Assembly (NCBI RefSeq): GCF_009793335.1
Contig: NZ_WING01000001.1
Coordinates: 3,906,001-3,970,000, forward strand
Origin: Actinomadura sp. J1-007
Lineage (GTDB): Bacteria > Actinomycetota > Actinomycetes > Streptosporangiales > Streptosporangiaceae
Length of the DNA stretch: 64,000 nucleotides
Direction of reading: 5' to 3'
Shown: in pieces, positions 26,484 through 35,543 of the stretch
Layout of the letters: every line of letters begins with the position of its first letter
How positions within the stretch are numbered: the first letter of the stretch is position 1
Notes under the pieces: model-generated
Seen by the model: only the letters and a program-made list of their open reading frames with translations
Database searches by the model: none
What the model was told of the DNA's origin: nothing
Made by a program: the position numbers and the translations under genes

Positions 26484-26891
26484 TCACCTGAAAACGGCCG
26501 TCACCGTACGAGCCGTCTGGTCGCCGTACCAGCTCCACCCCGCGGCGGTGGCCTGAACGATCAGAAGCCCCCGCCCGCGCTCGCCCAGCCCGTCCGCCTG
26601 CCCGCACCTGGGCTCGGTGGCACCGCCCTGATCGGTGACGGCGATCGCCGCGCCGCCGTGCCCCTTGCGTACATCTACGACCACCAGACCGCCGGGCTCG
26701 CCCGACCGCGTGTGCGCGCACGCGTTGCCGAACAGCTCCGACGCCGCCAGTACGACGTCGTCCACGCACGGCTCGTCCGCCAGCAACACGGCCACGAGCT
26801 GCCGCACGTTCCGCACCTGCTCGACCCGCCCCGGAAACACCCGCCGCCACATGAGCGGCTCCTCCACCTGAGCGATCTCCCGAACGCTCAT
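26484..26891 (-). CDS. ATP-binding anti-sigma-type regulator (HATPase_c_2)
   Basis: A 135-residue GHKL-fold protein of the SpoIIAB/RsbW-like type found by the hundred in actinomycetes. N-box ASELFGNACAH (50-60), G1 DQGG (87-90) and G2 GERGRGL (103-109) are present. The ATG at 26891 is chosen because GGTGGAG precedes it. It is divergent from an XRE regulator with two DUF397 genes, the arrangement of the WhiJ/AbaA-type regulatory sets of Streptomyces. Confidence 0.88.
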   Translation of the reverse strand: MSVREIAQVEEPLMWRRVFPGRVEQVRNVRQLVAVLLADEPCVDDVVLAASELFGNACAHTRSGEPGGLVVVDVRKGHGGAAIAVTDQGGATEPRCGQADGLGERGRGLLIVQATAAGWSWYGDQTARTVTAVFR

Positions 26892-26998
26892 GGCTCCACC
26901 CTCGCCCACCTCATGCACACCACTCCTTGTACTGGGCTGACTACGCGAACAGCGTCTTCGTGCACTGAGCGTGATCACAATGTGGAGAGCATGATTGC

Positions 26999-27020
26999 CA
27001 GTGACCGCATGTGGTCACTG
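26999..27020. promoter_or_regulatory. Inverted repeat CAGTGACC-N6-GGTCACTG in the divergent gap
   Basis: Perfect 8-bp arms with a six-base centre, midway between the ATPase gene and the XRE gene in a 168-bp gap that is richer in A+T than its surroundings. The palindrome GTGATCAC at 26971-26978 lies just before it. An operator for the XRE protein is the natural reading. Confidence 0.5.
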
Positions 27021-27059
27021 ACAGACATCACATGACTACACTGGGCGAATATTGGCGGC

Positions 27060-27920
27060 ATGGTGCAGCCCCACAGTCCGACCGTCCGAGGTCGCCGCCT
27101 CGCCAGAGAGCTGCGTCAGCTTCGTGCGGATGCGGAGATCACTCCCGAGCAGGCCGCCGTGCGTCTTGGCTGGAGCCGCTTCAAGATCAGTCGGATAGAG
27201 AGGGCGCAGACTAAACCGAGTGCGGCCGACCTCAACGCCATGCTCGACCTCTACGGCGCTGATGGCGGTCGTCGCGCCGCGCTGGACCACCTCGCCAAGA
27301 ACGCGTGGCGCCGAGGGTGGTGGACGAGCTACAAGGACGTCTTCACCGGCTCGTATGTCGGCCTCGAAGATGAGGCGGCGACGATTCGCTCATGGCAGAT
27401 CCAGGTCATCCCAGGTCTCCTGCAAACCGAGTTGTACGCGCGGCACTTGCTGGAAGCCGCTTTTCCAGGCGACCCCGCAGCGGTGGACCGTCGCCTCCAG
27501 GCGCGCATGGCGCGAAAGACGCTGCTGTCCCGCAAAGACGCGCCCGTTCTGGACGTGGTTCTGGACGAGGCCGCGCTCCGTCGGAAAGTGGGCTCGCGCT
27601 TGGCCATGAAGGAGCAGCTTCTCGCGATCGCGCTCGCCAGTGAGCGCCCCAACGTCACCGTGCGCGTCCTCGCGAACGAGGCCGGCGCGCACGCGGGCCT
27701 CGGCGGGCCCTTCGTCATTCTCGGTTTCGGTGCGGTCCTCGATGAGCCCGACGTGGTTTATGTCGAGGGGTTCGGAGGCGACGTCTTCTTGGAGAGCGCG
27801 GACGAGGTGGCGCGGAGTAATCTGACGTTCAATCGCATTTGCGACGTGGCGATGCCTCCGGAGAGGTCGGTGGCGTTCATCGCCGACGTGGCGGAGGAGC
27901 TCTCACGGCCTGATGGTTGA
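27060..27920 (+). CDS. XRE-family regulator with DUF5753 domain (WhiJ-like)
   Basis: A 286-residue regulator: helix-turn-helix at about 15-65 (EITPEQAAVRLGWSRFKISRIERAQTKPS), then the DUF5753 effector domain (IQVIPGLLQTELYARHLLEA, FVILGFG, VVYVEG). Paralogues pair with DUF397 proteins and act on development or antibiotic production in Streptomyces. No ribosome site is visible, and a -10-like GAATAT at 27047-27052 would place the transcript start at the ATG, so the message may be leaderless. The stop overlaps the first DUF397 gene by eight bases. Confidence 0.92.
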   Translation: MVQPHSPTVRGRRLARELRQLRADAEITPEQAAVRLGWSRFKISRIERAQTKPSAADLNAMLDLYGADGGRRAALDHLAKNAWRRGWWTSYKDVFTGSYVGLEDEAATIRSWQIQVIPGLLQTELYARHLLEAAFPGDPAAVDRRLQARMARKTLLSRKDAPVLDVVLDEAALRRKVGSRLAMKEQLLAIALASERPNVTVRVLANEAGAHAGLGGPFVILGFGAVLDEPDVVYVEGFGGDVFLESADEVARSNLTFNRICDVAMPPERSVAFIADVAEELSRPDG

Positions 27921-28119
27921 TCTGAGGCGAACGGCATGGCGCAAGAGCAGCAAGAGCATCCCGCAGGGAAACGATTGCGTGGAGGTCGCCGCCCCCGTGG
28001 CCGGTTTCGTCGCGCTGCGCGATTCCAACGATCCTGGAGGGCCCACGCTGGTGGTTGCGGGCGGTGCATGGGGTGCGTTCGTCCGGGAGGTTAAGGACGG
28101 GGCGTACGACCTGAGGTGA
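27913..28119 (+). CDS. DUF397 protein, first copy
   Basis: A 68-residue protein of the DUF397 family: WRKSSKS start, CVEVA core, VALRDSNDPGGPTLVV and FVREVKDGAYDLR end. Such proteins bind or antagonise the neighbouring XRE-DUF5753 regulator in the studied WhiJ-type cases. It overlaps the XRE gene by eight bases and is therefore co-translated. Confidence 0.92.
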   Translation: MVDLRRTAWRKSSKSIPQGNDCVEVAAPVAGFVALRDSNDPGGPTLVVAGGAWGAFVREVKDGAYDLR

Positions 28120-28296
28120 GGGCCGAGCGTTCTAACGGGACGTTGCAGATGTTGCCTGGTGTCCCGGGCGCTTACGCTGGTCGCTCGGGAGCGTTCACCA
28201 TGATGAGGGTTTGTGGAGACCACCGTGAGTGCGCCCGGTGGAGGACGACACTCAGGTTCACGGAACTCCTTGGCTCATCTGCTTGGAGGAGTGTGG

Positions 28297-28554
28297 ATGC
28301 GGAACGAGGATCTGTCCGATGTCTCCTGGCGAAAGAGTCGTCGCAGCGAAGGGCCGAACGCTTGTGTGGAGGTCGGCGGCGTTTCCGCTGGCCGAATCGC
28401 CGTGCGCGATTCCCGGGACCCGGGCGGACCGCGGTTGGCGTTGACGGGGGACGCGTGGGACGTGTTCGTCCGGGAGGTTAAGGATGGGGCGTACGACCTG
28501 AGGCGAGCGGGGCCGCTTAGCGGGCGGGCGCATCCCGACGTGTACGGGCCGTAA
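28297..28554 (+). CDS. DUF397 protein, second copy
   Basis: An 85-residue paralogue of the preceding gene (WRKSRRSEGPNACVEVG, VFVREVKDGAYDLRR) with a C-terminal extension of about 16 residues. ATG at 28297 after a strong GGAGGAG. The 177-bp gap before it contains no clear promoter or gene. The two copies share the ending FVREVKDGAYDLR exactly, which points to local duplication. Confidence 0.9.
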   Translation: MRNEDLSDVSWRKSRRSEGPNACVEVGGVSAGRIAVRDSRDPGGPRLALTGDAWDVFVREVKDGAYDLRRAGPLSGRAHPDVYGP

Positions 28555-28558
28555 TGCG

Positions 28559-29788
28559 TCACTGCGCTGCTGAGTGGGTGTTCGGGTTGCGGTCGCGGAG
28601 AGCTGGGAGGGTGCTCAATGCTGTTAGGGCTGCGGCGGCTGTTAGGAGGGCGGGGAGGGGGGCTAGGTGGTGGAGTTCCGTTAGGACGAGCGGCGTGAAC
28701 ATGCCGATGTAGATGAACGCGTACGCGACGGCGGTGAGGGCGGCGAGTTCGTTCGGGCGGGCTATGCGGGCCACCTCGGTGAGGCTGTACGTGAGGATGA
28801 AGCCGTATCCGGCGCCCAGCAGGATTGCGGCCAGGGGATTGAGCGCTGGTTGGTGGGTCAGGGCCGTTAGGGCGCCGAAAAGCAGGCCGATGGTGACCGA
28901 GCCCAGGCCCGCTAGGGCGACCAGGCGTGGGTGGTGGGCTTCCAGGCGGCGCGCGATCGGCTGGGCGGCCATGCCCGCGGCCAGGGTGAGCGCGGTCAGC
29001 GCGCCCGTGTAGGCGATCGGCCAGTGCGTGACCGGCGCCTCGGCCGGGAGGATGGTGAACGCGGTGACCGGGGCCGTGAACGTCCAGATCGCGGTGGGCA
29101 GCACCTTCCGGCGGAACGCGGGGTGGCGGATGCCCGCGAGGCGGACCGGTGGCGGGGCGGGCCGGGAGCGCACGTCGGTCGCCGGGCCCATGGGGGCGGG
29201 CGAAGAAGGCGGGGAGCCGTCCATGGTGGTCGCTGGAGGGGCGGGGGCGGCGGGCTCTGGGACGCGGAGGGCGAACGGGACGGCCACCAGCATGATCAGC
29301 AGGTGCGGGACGTACGGGCTGACGAGGGGGGCGGGGGCCCACTGGGCGATGAGGGCCGAGGTCAGCGGGCCCGCGCCGAAGCCCGCTGAGACGGCGAGGG
29401 CGGTCAGTCGGGGGCCGGACGCGGGGGAGATCTGCTTGACCCAGGCCGTGCCGGACGCGAGGACCGCGCCGGTGACGATGCCCGCGAGGAAGCGGCCGGT
29501 GTAGAGCAGGTACGGCGCCGTCGCCCCGGTCATCAGCACCACCGTGACGAGGGCGGACGCGGCGGCGGACGGGAGCGCGACGCGGCGGCGGCCGTAGCGG
29601 TCGGACGCCGGGCCGCCGAGCGCGAGCCCCGGGACGAGCCCCAGCGCGTAGACGCCGAACATGGCCTGCGCGCTGCCGTTCCCCAGGTGGAGCTGGTCGG
29701 TGTAGAGGCCGAGGAGGGAGGCGAACTGGTTCGCGCCCCATCCGACACCGAACATCAGCAGTGCCACCGGACGCCAGTTTTCCTTCAT
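28559..29788 (-). CDS. MFS transporter
   Basis: A 409-residue 12-helix major-facilitator protein. The loop-2/3 signature GGPASDRYGRRRVAL is present, and a Pro-rich cytoplasmic loop (about 178-215) separates the two six-helix halves. It is probably a drug or metabolite exporter; the substrate is unknown. Divergent from a LysR regulator around a palindromic site, and its stop is only four bases from the second DUF397 stop. Confidence 0.9.
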   Translation of the reverse strand: MKENWRPVALLMFGVGWGANQFASLLGLYTDQLHLGNGSAQAMFGVYALGLVPGLALGGPASDRYGRRRVALPSAAASALVTVVLMTGATAPYLLYTGRFLAGIVTGAVLASGTAWVKQISPASGPRLTALAVSAGFGAGPLTSALIAQWAPAPLVSPYVPHLLIMLVAVPFALRVPEPAAPAPPATTMDGSPPSSPAPMGPATDVRSRPAPPPVRLAGIRHPAFRRKVLPTAIWTFTAPVTAFTILPAEAPVTHWPIAYTGALTALTLAAGMAAQPIARRLEAHHPRLVALAGLGSVTIGLLFGALTALTHQPALNPLAAILLGAGYGFILTYSLTEVARIARPNELAALTAVAYAFIYIGMFTPLVLTELHHLAPLPALLTAAAALTALSTLPALRDRNPNTHSAAQ

Positions 29789-29830
29789 GCCGTTCTGTTT
29801 AGAAGCAGACGCGGTGATCTGGACCCTCCC

Positions 29831-29845
29831 TTCACGTTTCGTGAA
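29831..29845. promoter_or_regulatory. LysR operator TTCACG-TTT-CGTGAA
   Basis: Perfect 15-bp palindrome in the 80-bp gap between the divergent MFS and lysR genes. It contains the T-N11-A pattern (29832-29844) of LysR-family binding sites. It lies 24 bases before the lysR start, a good place for both autorepression and activation of the transporter gene. Confidence 0.65.
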
Positions 29846-29868
29846 GCGAGGCGGCTAGCGTGGACGGC

Positions 29869-30798
29869 ATGGAGCTGCGGCAGCTTGCGTCGTTCTTGGC
29901 GGTGGTCGAGGAAGGGCAGTTCGCGCGTGCCGCCGCCCGGCTGTTCCTGTCGCCGCCCGCCGTGACCGGCCACGTACGGAGGCTGGAGCGGGAGCTGGGC
30001 GTCGCGCTTCTGGAACGGTCCCCGCTGCGGCTGACGGAGGCGGGCGAACGGTTCGTCCCGCACGCGCGCGCGGCGCTCGCGGCGGTGAACGCGGCGGCCG
30101 ACTCCGTCGCCGACCTGTCCGGGGACCCCGAGCCCGTCCTGCGGGTGGGCGTCATGGGGCACGGTTCGGCGGAGCTGACGCCCGCGATCCTCCAGGCGTA
30201 CCGGCGGGCCAGGCCGGAGACGCGCGTGGTGATCGAGACCCTCGACTTCACCGAGCACGTGTCGGCGCTGCTCTCGCACCGGGTGGACGTGGCGTTCGTA
30301 CGGCCCGCCCCGGACGACGACCGCGTCGAGGCGGACGTGCTGACGACCGAGCCGAGGATCGTGGTCGTGTCGCAGGGCAGCCGGCTCGGGCGGACCGCGC
30401 TGCTGGCCGACGTGCTGGACCTGCCGTACGTCAACGTGCCGGTGTGCACGCCGCAGGCGTTCAAGGACTACCTGTACTTCACGTCCGCGCGGGGCGACGC
30501 GTGGCCGCGGCGCAGCCCCGACCAGGCGCGCAACCCGCACGAGGTGCTGTCGAGCGTGGCGGCGGGACGGGGCGTGGGGTCGGCGCTGTGCTCGTTCGCG
30601 CGGTTCTACCAGTGGCCGGGCGTCCGCTACGTCCCGATCCTGGACGCGCCGTGGGACAGCAGCGTCCTGGTGGCGCGGCGCGGCGACACGGGTCCGGAGG
30701 TGCGGGCGTTCCGCTCGCTCGCCGCCTCGATCGCCAGGGACCTCGGGCCCGTCCTGCTGCCCGAGCACGAGTTCGACTATCTGGAGCCCTCCCGGTGA
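29869..30798 (+). CDS. LysR-family transcriptional regulator
   Basis: A 309-residue regulator. The winged HTH is at residues 1-60 (MELRQLASFLAVVEEGQFARAAARLFLSPPAVTGHVRRLE), followed by a two-lobed effector domain (VGVMGHGSAEL, VDVAFVRP, VAAGRGVGSAL). ATG at 29869; a GTG three codons upstream is also possible. It probably controls the divergent MFS transporter through the palindrome at 29831. Confidence 0.92.
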   Translation: MELRQLASFLAVVEEGQFARAAARLFLSPPAVTGHVRRLERELGVALLERSPLRLTEAGERFVPHARAALAAVNAAADSVADLSGDPEPVLRVGVMGHGSAELTPAILQAYRRARPETRVVIETLDFTEHVSALLSHRVDVAFVRPAPDDDRVEADVLTTEPRIVVVSQGSRLGRTALLADVLDLPYVNVPVCTPQAFKDYLYFTSARGDAWPRRSPDQARNPHEVLSSVAAGRGVGSALCSFARFYQWPGVRYVPILDAPWDSSVLVARRGDTGPEVRAFRSLAASIARDLGPVLLPEHEFDYLEPSR

Positions 30799-30850
30799 AC
30801 GGCGCGGAAGTCGTTCGCCCGGCATCTCGCCGGGTCGATAGCCTTGGGCC

Positions 30851-32341
30851 GTGAGTGACGAGACCTACGACGATCTTCCGGAGCAGATGCGGGTGCGCCG
30901 GGAGAAGCTCGACCGGATCCGCGAGAGCGGCATCGACCCCTACCCGGTGGGCTTCCCCCGGACGGCGACGATCAGCGAGATCCGGGAGAAACACCCCGAC
31001 CTGGAGCCGGGCACGGAGACCGGCGAGAAGGCGGGCGTCACCGGTCGCGTCATGCTGGTCCGCAACACCGGCAAGCTGTGCTTCGCGACCATCCGGGACG
31101 GCGGCGGCGACATCCAGGTGATGCTGTCGCTCGCCAAGGTCGGGCAGGACGCCCTGGACGCCTGGAAGCGCGACGTCGACCTCGGCGACCACGTCGGCGT
31201 CGAGGGCGAGGTCATCACCTCCAAGCGCGGCGAGCTGTCGATCATGGCCGACCGGTGGGCGCTCACGTCCAAGTCGCTGCGGCCCCTGCCGGACAAGCAC
31301 GCGGGCCTCACCGACCCCGAGGCGCGGGTCCGGATGCGGTACGTCGACCTGATCGTCAACGACGAGGCCCGCCGGATGGCCCGCATCCGCAGCGCCACCG
31401 TGCGCGCGGTGCGCGACTTCTGGCACGAGGAGGGCTACCTGGAGGTCGAGACGCCGATGCTCCAGCCGATCCACGGCGGGGCGGCGGCGCGGCCGTTCAG
31501 GACCCACATCAACGCGTACGGCATGGACCTGTACCTGCGCATCGCGATCGAGCTGTACCTCAAGCGGCTCGTCGTCGGCGGCATCGAGAAGGTCTTCGAG
31601 ATCAACCGGAACTTCCGGAACGAGGGCGCGGACTCCACGCACAACCCGGAGTTCACGATGCTGGAGGCGTACGGCACCTACCTCGACTACAACGACATGG
31701 CCGACCTCACGCAGCGGATGTACCAGAAGGCGGTCGTCGCCGCGCTCGGCACGTCCGTGGTCGTCCACGACGGCGTGGAGATCGACCTCGGGCTCCCCGA
31801 GTGGCCCCGGATCACGCTGTACGGGTCGGTGTCGGGCGCGCTCGGCGAGGAGGTCACGCCGCACACGCCGATCGAGCACGTCCGCAAGCTGGCGGACGCG
31901 CGCGGGATCACCTGGGACCCGAAGTGGGGCCAGGGCCGGCTCGTCCAGGAGATCTTCGAGGAGCTGATCGAGCACACGCTCGTGCAGCCGACGTTCGTCA
32001 TGGACTACCCGGTCGAGACGTCCCCGCTGACCCGCCAGCACCGCGAGGAGCCGCTGCTGACGGAGAAGTGGGACCTGATCGGGTTCGGCACCGAACTCGG
32101 CACGGCCTACTCCGAGCTGGTCGACCCGGTCGAGCAGCGGCGGCGGCTGACCGAGCAGTCGCTGCTCGCGGCGGGCGGCGACCCGGAGGCCATGCAGCTC
32201 GACGAGGACTTCCTGCGGGCGCTGGAGTACGCGATGCCGCCGACCGGCGGGATGGGCGCCGGGATCGACCGCATGATCATGGCGTTCACCGGCAAGGGCA
32301 TCCGCGAGACCATCCTGTTCCCGCTGGTCAAGCCCGAGTGA
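30851..32341 (+). CDS. lysS: Lysyl-tRNA synthetase, class II (LysS)
   Basis: Charges tRNA-Lys. The 496-residue protein has an N-terminal OB fold (VTGRVMLVRNTGKLCFATIRD), motif 1 around LEVETPMLQP, motif 2 FRNEGADSTHNPEFTMLE and motif 3 GMGAGIDRMIM. GTG start at 30851; no strong ribosome site is evident. It follows lysR by 52 bases but is unlikely to depend on it. Confidence 0.97.
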   Translation: MSDETYDDLPEQMRVRREKLDRIRESGIDPYPVGFPRTATISEIREKHPDLEPGTETGEKAGVTGRVMLVRNTGKLCFATIRDGGGDIQVMLSLAKVGQDALDAWKRDVDLGDHVGVEGEVITSKRGELSIMADRWALTSKSLRPLPDKHAGLTDPEARVRMRYVDLIVNDEARRMARIRSATVRAVRDFWHEEGYLEVETPMLQPIHGGAAARPFRTHINAYGMDLYLRIAIELYLKRLVVGGIEKVFEINRNFRNEGADSTHNPEFTMLEAYGTYLDYNDMADLTQRMYQKAVVAALGTSVVVHDGVEIDLGLPEWPRITLYGSVSGALGEEVTPHTPIEHVRKLADARGITWDPKWGQGRLVQEIFEELIEHTLVQPTFVMDYPVETSPLTRQHREEPLLTEKWDLIGFGTELGTAYSELVDPVEQRRRLTEQSLLAAGGDPEAMQLDEDFLRALEYAMPPTGGMGAGIDRMIMAFTGKGIRETILFPLVKPE

Positions 32342-32572
32342 CGCGCGCACCCGGTCCGGACGCCCGTCCGGGCCGGGTGACGCCGGCCCTCGGGGACGCG
32401 CGCGTACGGCCCTGAACGCGCCCGCACGCGCCGTACGGTCCCCGGGTGTACATGCACCTCGCCAGTGCGCTCTGGCGGCGTCCACGGGCGTTCAGGCCCG
32501 TTCAAGCGCGTTCGAGGCCGTTCAGGTACGCCCGAAGGCGCGCGTGTCGGCCCGCGACGCCGTCGGACGGTG

Positions 32573-33844
32573 TCAGCCGAGCGTCACCGGCAGGGCCGAC
32601 AGGCCGCGCAGGACCAGGTTCTCGCGGTAGTGGAGCGGCTCGCCGGTCAGGGCGACGTCGCGTTCGAAGAGCTTGCGCAGCGCGATCCGTCCCTCCAGGC
32701 GGGCGAGCGGCGCGCCCAGGCAGAAGTGGATGCCGTGCCCGAACGACAGGTGGCGCGGCGCGTCCGAGCCGTACCGGGCGAGGTCGAGGCGGTCGGGGTC
32801 GGCGAAGACGGACGGGTCGCGGTTGGCGGCGCCGGTCAGCAGCAGGAGCAGCGAGCCCTCGGAAAGCGCCGTCCCGGCGACCTCGGTGTCCTCCAGGGCG
32901 GCGCGGAGCGTGAGCTGCACGGGCGGGTCGTACCGGAGCAGCTCCTCCACGGCGTCCGGCGCCGCGTCCGGGTGCGCGCGGAACCACGCGAGCTGCGCGG
33001 GGTCGCGGAGCAGGGCGAGGGCGCCGTTCCCGATCAGGTTGACCGTGGTCTCGTGCCCGGCGACCAGCAGGAGCACGCACGTGGCGAGCAGCTCCTCCTC
33101 GGTCAGCGCGTCGCCCCCGTCCGACACCGCGACGAGCGCGCCGAGCAGGTCGGACGGCGCGTCGGGCTGTGCGGCTGGCAAGGGGCCGCGCGGCGCGGCG
33201 CGGCGGCGCGCGACCAGCTCGCGGAAGTACTCCGCGAACTCCGCGCGGGCCTCGTCCCGCTCGGCGAGCTGGTCCGGCGGCAGCAGGAAGTCGGGGTCCA
33301 GGCCGCGGGCGAGCGCGTCCGACCAGCCCTTGAACCGGTCGCGGTCCTCGGGCGGCACACCGAGCAGCTCGCTGATCAGGATGACCGGCAGCGGGTAGGC
33401 GAGCGCGGCGATCAGGTCCACCTCGCCCGAACGGCCCGCGAGCAGCTCGTCCACCAGGTCCTCGACGCGGGGCCGCAGGCGCTCGATCAGCCGGGCCGTG
33501 AACGCCTTGCTGACCAGGCGGCGCAGCCGGGTGTGGTCGGGCGGGTCCAGAGTGAGGAACGACCGGTTGCGCGCCGCCGGCTCGCGCCACACCCCGCCGC
33601 TCTCCGGCCGGTGCCCGAACCCCGGGTCGCGCAGCACCCGCTCGCACACCTCGTACGACGAGGTGATCCAGAGGCCGGCGCCGGTGCGGTGCAGCCCGGC
33701 GTCCGCGCCGAGGCGGCGGTAGTGCGCGTAGGGGTCGGCGCGGAAGGCCGGATCGAACGGGTCGAACCCGAGGATCGCGGTCGCGTCGATCGCCGGCCCG
33801 CTCGTCCCGGTCACGTTGCCCATAGGGCATGTCATCCCGTTCAT
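32573..33844 (-). CDS. Cytochrome P450 (CYP)
   Basis: A 423-residue P450 with the I-helix AGHETTVN, the K-helix EELLRYDPPVQ, and the haem loop FGHGIHFCLGAPLA with ligand Cys375. It is only moderately similar to the P450 at 11462. Three Met codons lie within the first eight residues, so the exact start is uncertain. No redox partner is adjacent. The 231-bp gap after lysS holds only a CGCCAG-N6-CTGGCG hairpin and several GTTCA-rich short repeats. Confidence 0.94.
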   Translation of the reverse strand: MNGMTCPMGNVTGTSGPAIDATAILGFDPFDPAFRADPYAHYRRLGADAGLHRTGAGLWITSSYEVCERVLRDPGFGHRPESGGVWREPAARNRSFLTLDPPDHTRLRRLVSKAFTARLIERLRPRVEDLVDELLAGRSGEVDLIAALAYPLPVILISELLGVPPEDRDRFKGWSDALARGLDPDFLLPPDQLAERDEARAEFAEYFRELVARRRAAPRGPLPAAQPDAPSDLLGALVAVSDGGDALTEEELLATCVLLLVAGHETTVNLIGNGALALLRDPAQLAWFRAHPDAAPDAVEELLRYDPPVQLTLRAALEDTEVAGTALSEGSLLLLLTGAANRDPSVFADPDRLDLARYGSDAPRHLSFGHGIHFCLGAPLARLEGRIALRKLFERDVALTGEPLHYRENLVLRGLSALPVTLG

Positions 33845-33887
33845 GGACGAGATGTCAACAGCGTGCGGCGGGGGTCCGGCGGCGGGC

Positions 33888-33950
33888 GGTCAGACGCGGC
33901 CGGTCAGACGCGGCCGGTCGGTTGCGGCCCGGTCGGGCGCGGCCGGTCAG
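33888..33950. repeat. 14-bp tandem repeat at the end of the lacI-type gene
   Basis: Four units related to GGTCAGACGCGGCC run from 33888 to 33944 (two identical, two diverged), and the start of a fifth contains the stop codon of the LacI-family gene. It fills the 102-bp gap between that gene and the P450 start on the same strand. Confidence 0.6.
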
Positions 33951-34981
33951 GCGGAGTGCCGGATGACCAGCTCGGGGGTCAGCACGAGCTGGCGGTGCCG
34001 GTGCGACGGGCCCTCGGCGACCTCGGCGAGGGCCAGCTCGGCGGCCTCCCAGCCGAGCTCGCGGCGGGGCTGGCGGACGGTGGTCAGCGGGACGGCCGCG
34101 CTGGCGGCCAGCTCGATGTCGTCGTAGCCGACGACCGCGACCTCCTCGGGGACGCGGACGCCGACCCGGGTCAGCTCGTTGATCAGGCCGATGGCGAGCA
34201 GGTCGTTGGCGCAGAACACCCCGCCGGGGAGCGCCGGCAGGTCCAGCAGCCGCTGCGCCGCGGCCTGCCCCTCGGTCGGCGACAGGGCGTCCTGGACGAG
34301 GACCAGCGGCGGCTTCACCCCGGCCTCCTCCAGCGTCCGGGCGGCGCCGTCGCGGCGCTCGACGCACGGGACGGGCTCGGGCGCGCCGGTCACGAACGCC
34401 ACGTGCTCGCGCCCGATGCCGAGCAGGTGCGCGGCGGCGATCTCGCCGCCCGCGACGTGGTCCACCTGCGCGGAGCACACGTCCGGCCCGGCGCGGTCGA
34501 TCAGCACGACCGTCATCCCGGCCGACCGCAGCCGGGTGATGCCCGCGTCGCCCAGCCCGACCGGGATGATCAGCACCCCGGCGGCGCGCTGGGCCTCCAG
34601 CAGGTCGAGCGAGCGCCGCTCCTTGGCGGAGGAGTGGTCGCTCGTCAGCCAGATGGCGTCGTGGCCCGCCTCGTTCAGGGCGAGCTCCGCGCCGCGCGCC
34701 ACGTCGGTGGCGTACGGGTTGGTGAGGTCCTCCACGACGATGCCGAACGCGCGCCCGCGCGTCCGGCCGCGGGGTTCGGACGGTTCGGACTCGGTGCGGA
34801 CCGGTCCCTGGCGGAGCCGGCGGGCCGACTCGTTGCGGACGAATCCGAGCTCCTCGATCGCCGCGCGGACGCGGTCTCGGGTCGCTTCGGCCACGAGGTC
34901 TGGCCGGTTTAGGACATTCGAAACCGTCCCAACTGAGACTCCGGCACGCCTGGCTACCTCGCGAATACTGCTCTGTGGCAA
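33947..34981 (-). CDS. LacI-family transcriptional regulator
   Basis: A 344-residue repressor: HTH and hinge at 4-60 (SSIREVARRAGVSVGTVSNVLNRPD), then a periplasmic-binding-protein-like effector domain (FGIVVEDLTNPYATDVARGAELA, GVFCANDLLAIGLINEL, VVGYDDIELAASAAVPLTTVRQP). TTG at 34981 is preferred, since GAGGAG lies just upstream and LPQSSIREV is the usual family start. A longer frame reaches further upstream without support. No sugar transporter or glycosidase is adjacent, so its targets are probably elsewhere. Confidence 0.92.
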   Translation of the reverse strand: MPQSSIREVARRAGVSVGTVSNVLNRPDLVAEATRDRVRAAIEELGFVRNESARRLRQGPVRTESEPSEPRGRTRGRAFGIVVEDLTNPYATDVARGAELALNEAGHDAIWLTSDHSSAKERRSLDLLEAQRAAGVLIIPVGLGDAGITRLRSAGMTVVLIDRAGPDVCSAQVDHVAGGEIAAAHLLGIGREHVAFVTGAPEPVPCVERRDGAARTLEEAGVKPPLVLVQDALSPTEGQAAAQRLLDLPALPGGVFCANDLLAIGLINELTRVGVRVPEEVAVVGYDDIELAASAAVPLTTVRQPRRELGWEAAELALAEVAEGPSHRHRQLVLTPELVIRHSA

Positions 34982-35147
34982 CTCACTCCTCGTCGGCCCC
35001 GGGTCTGTTTTCGCAGGTTGTCGAGTTTTGCATAACGAGCCCCTGAAAAACTGGTCGCGGTACGTAGCCAAGTGAACGCGCATAGTACTTGACCAGCGCT
35101 TGACGGGCCGGATCCGGCCGCCTAGCGTTCCGAGCCGAAGCGTAGCT

Positions 35148-35159
35148 TGAAACGATTCA
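35148..35159. promoter_or_regulatory. LacI-type operator candidate TGAAACGATTCA
   Basis: One mismatch from the perfect palindrome TGAAACGTTTCA, with the central CG typical of LacI-family operators, 167 bases upstream of the lacI-type start. The 562-bp gap 34982-35543 shows no other gene I can support; it also holds TTGAC repeats at about 35092-35104. Confidence 0.35.
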
Positions 35160-35543
35160 CGATCTTCGCCCACGGCGGGAACGGCGAATCGAACGAGAAG
35201 GGATGGGCTCGGATGGCTGGCGATCGTGACCCGTCCCGGACAAGACGTCCCCCTCCCCGGCGGGGCCTGCCACCTCATCGTGGTCGTGCCCTCCGCACCC
35301 GGAGGTGCGTCCGCGTTCGGTTGGCCAACGAGTGAATCGTCACCCGGAGTTCCTCCAGGGGAGCCCTCAATCGGCCATTCGGCCACCTCCGGCCAAGCGC
35401 GCTCGACGGCAAAGGAACCCGATGATCTAAGTCCGGAACGCACCGGACCCGGCAACCCAACGCGTACACACCCAGGCCCACTCGTGCCTGTGCAGCGGAC
35501 GGCTGCATCCCCGCGGTCATCACCACGGACGAGGGAGGACGGA

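Noticed and set aside
35203..35229. Eight-codon peptide MGSDGWRS as a leader peptide
   Set aside because: It has a fair purine stretch upstream, but no attenuator-like structure and no gene close enough downstream to control.
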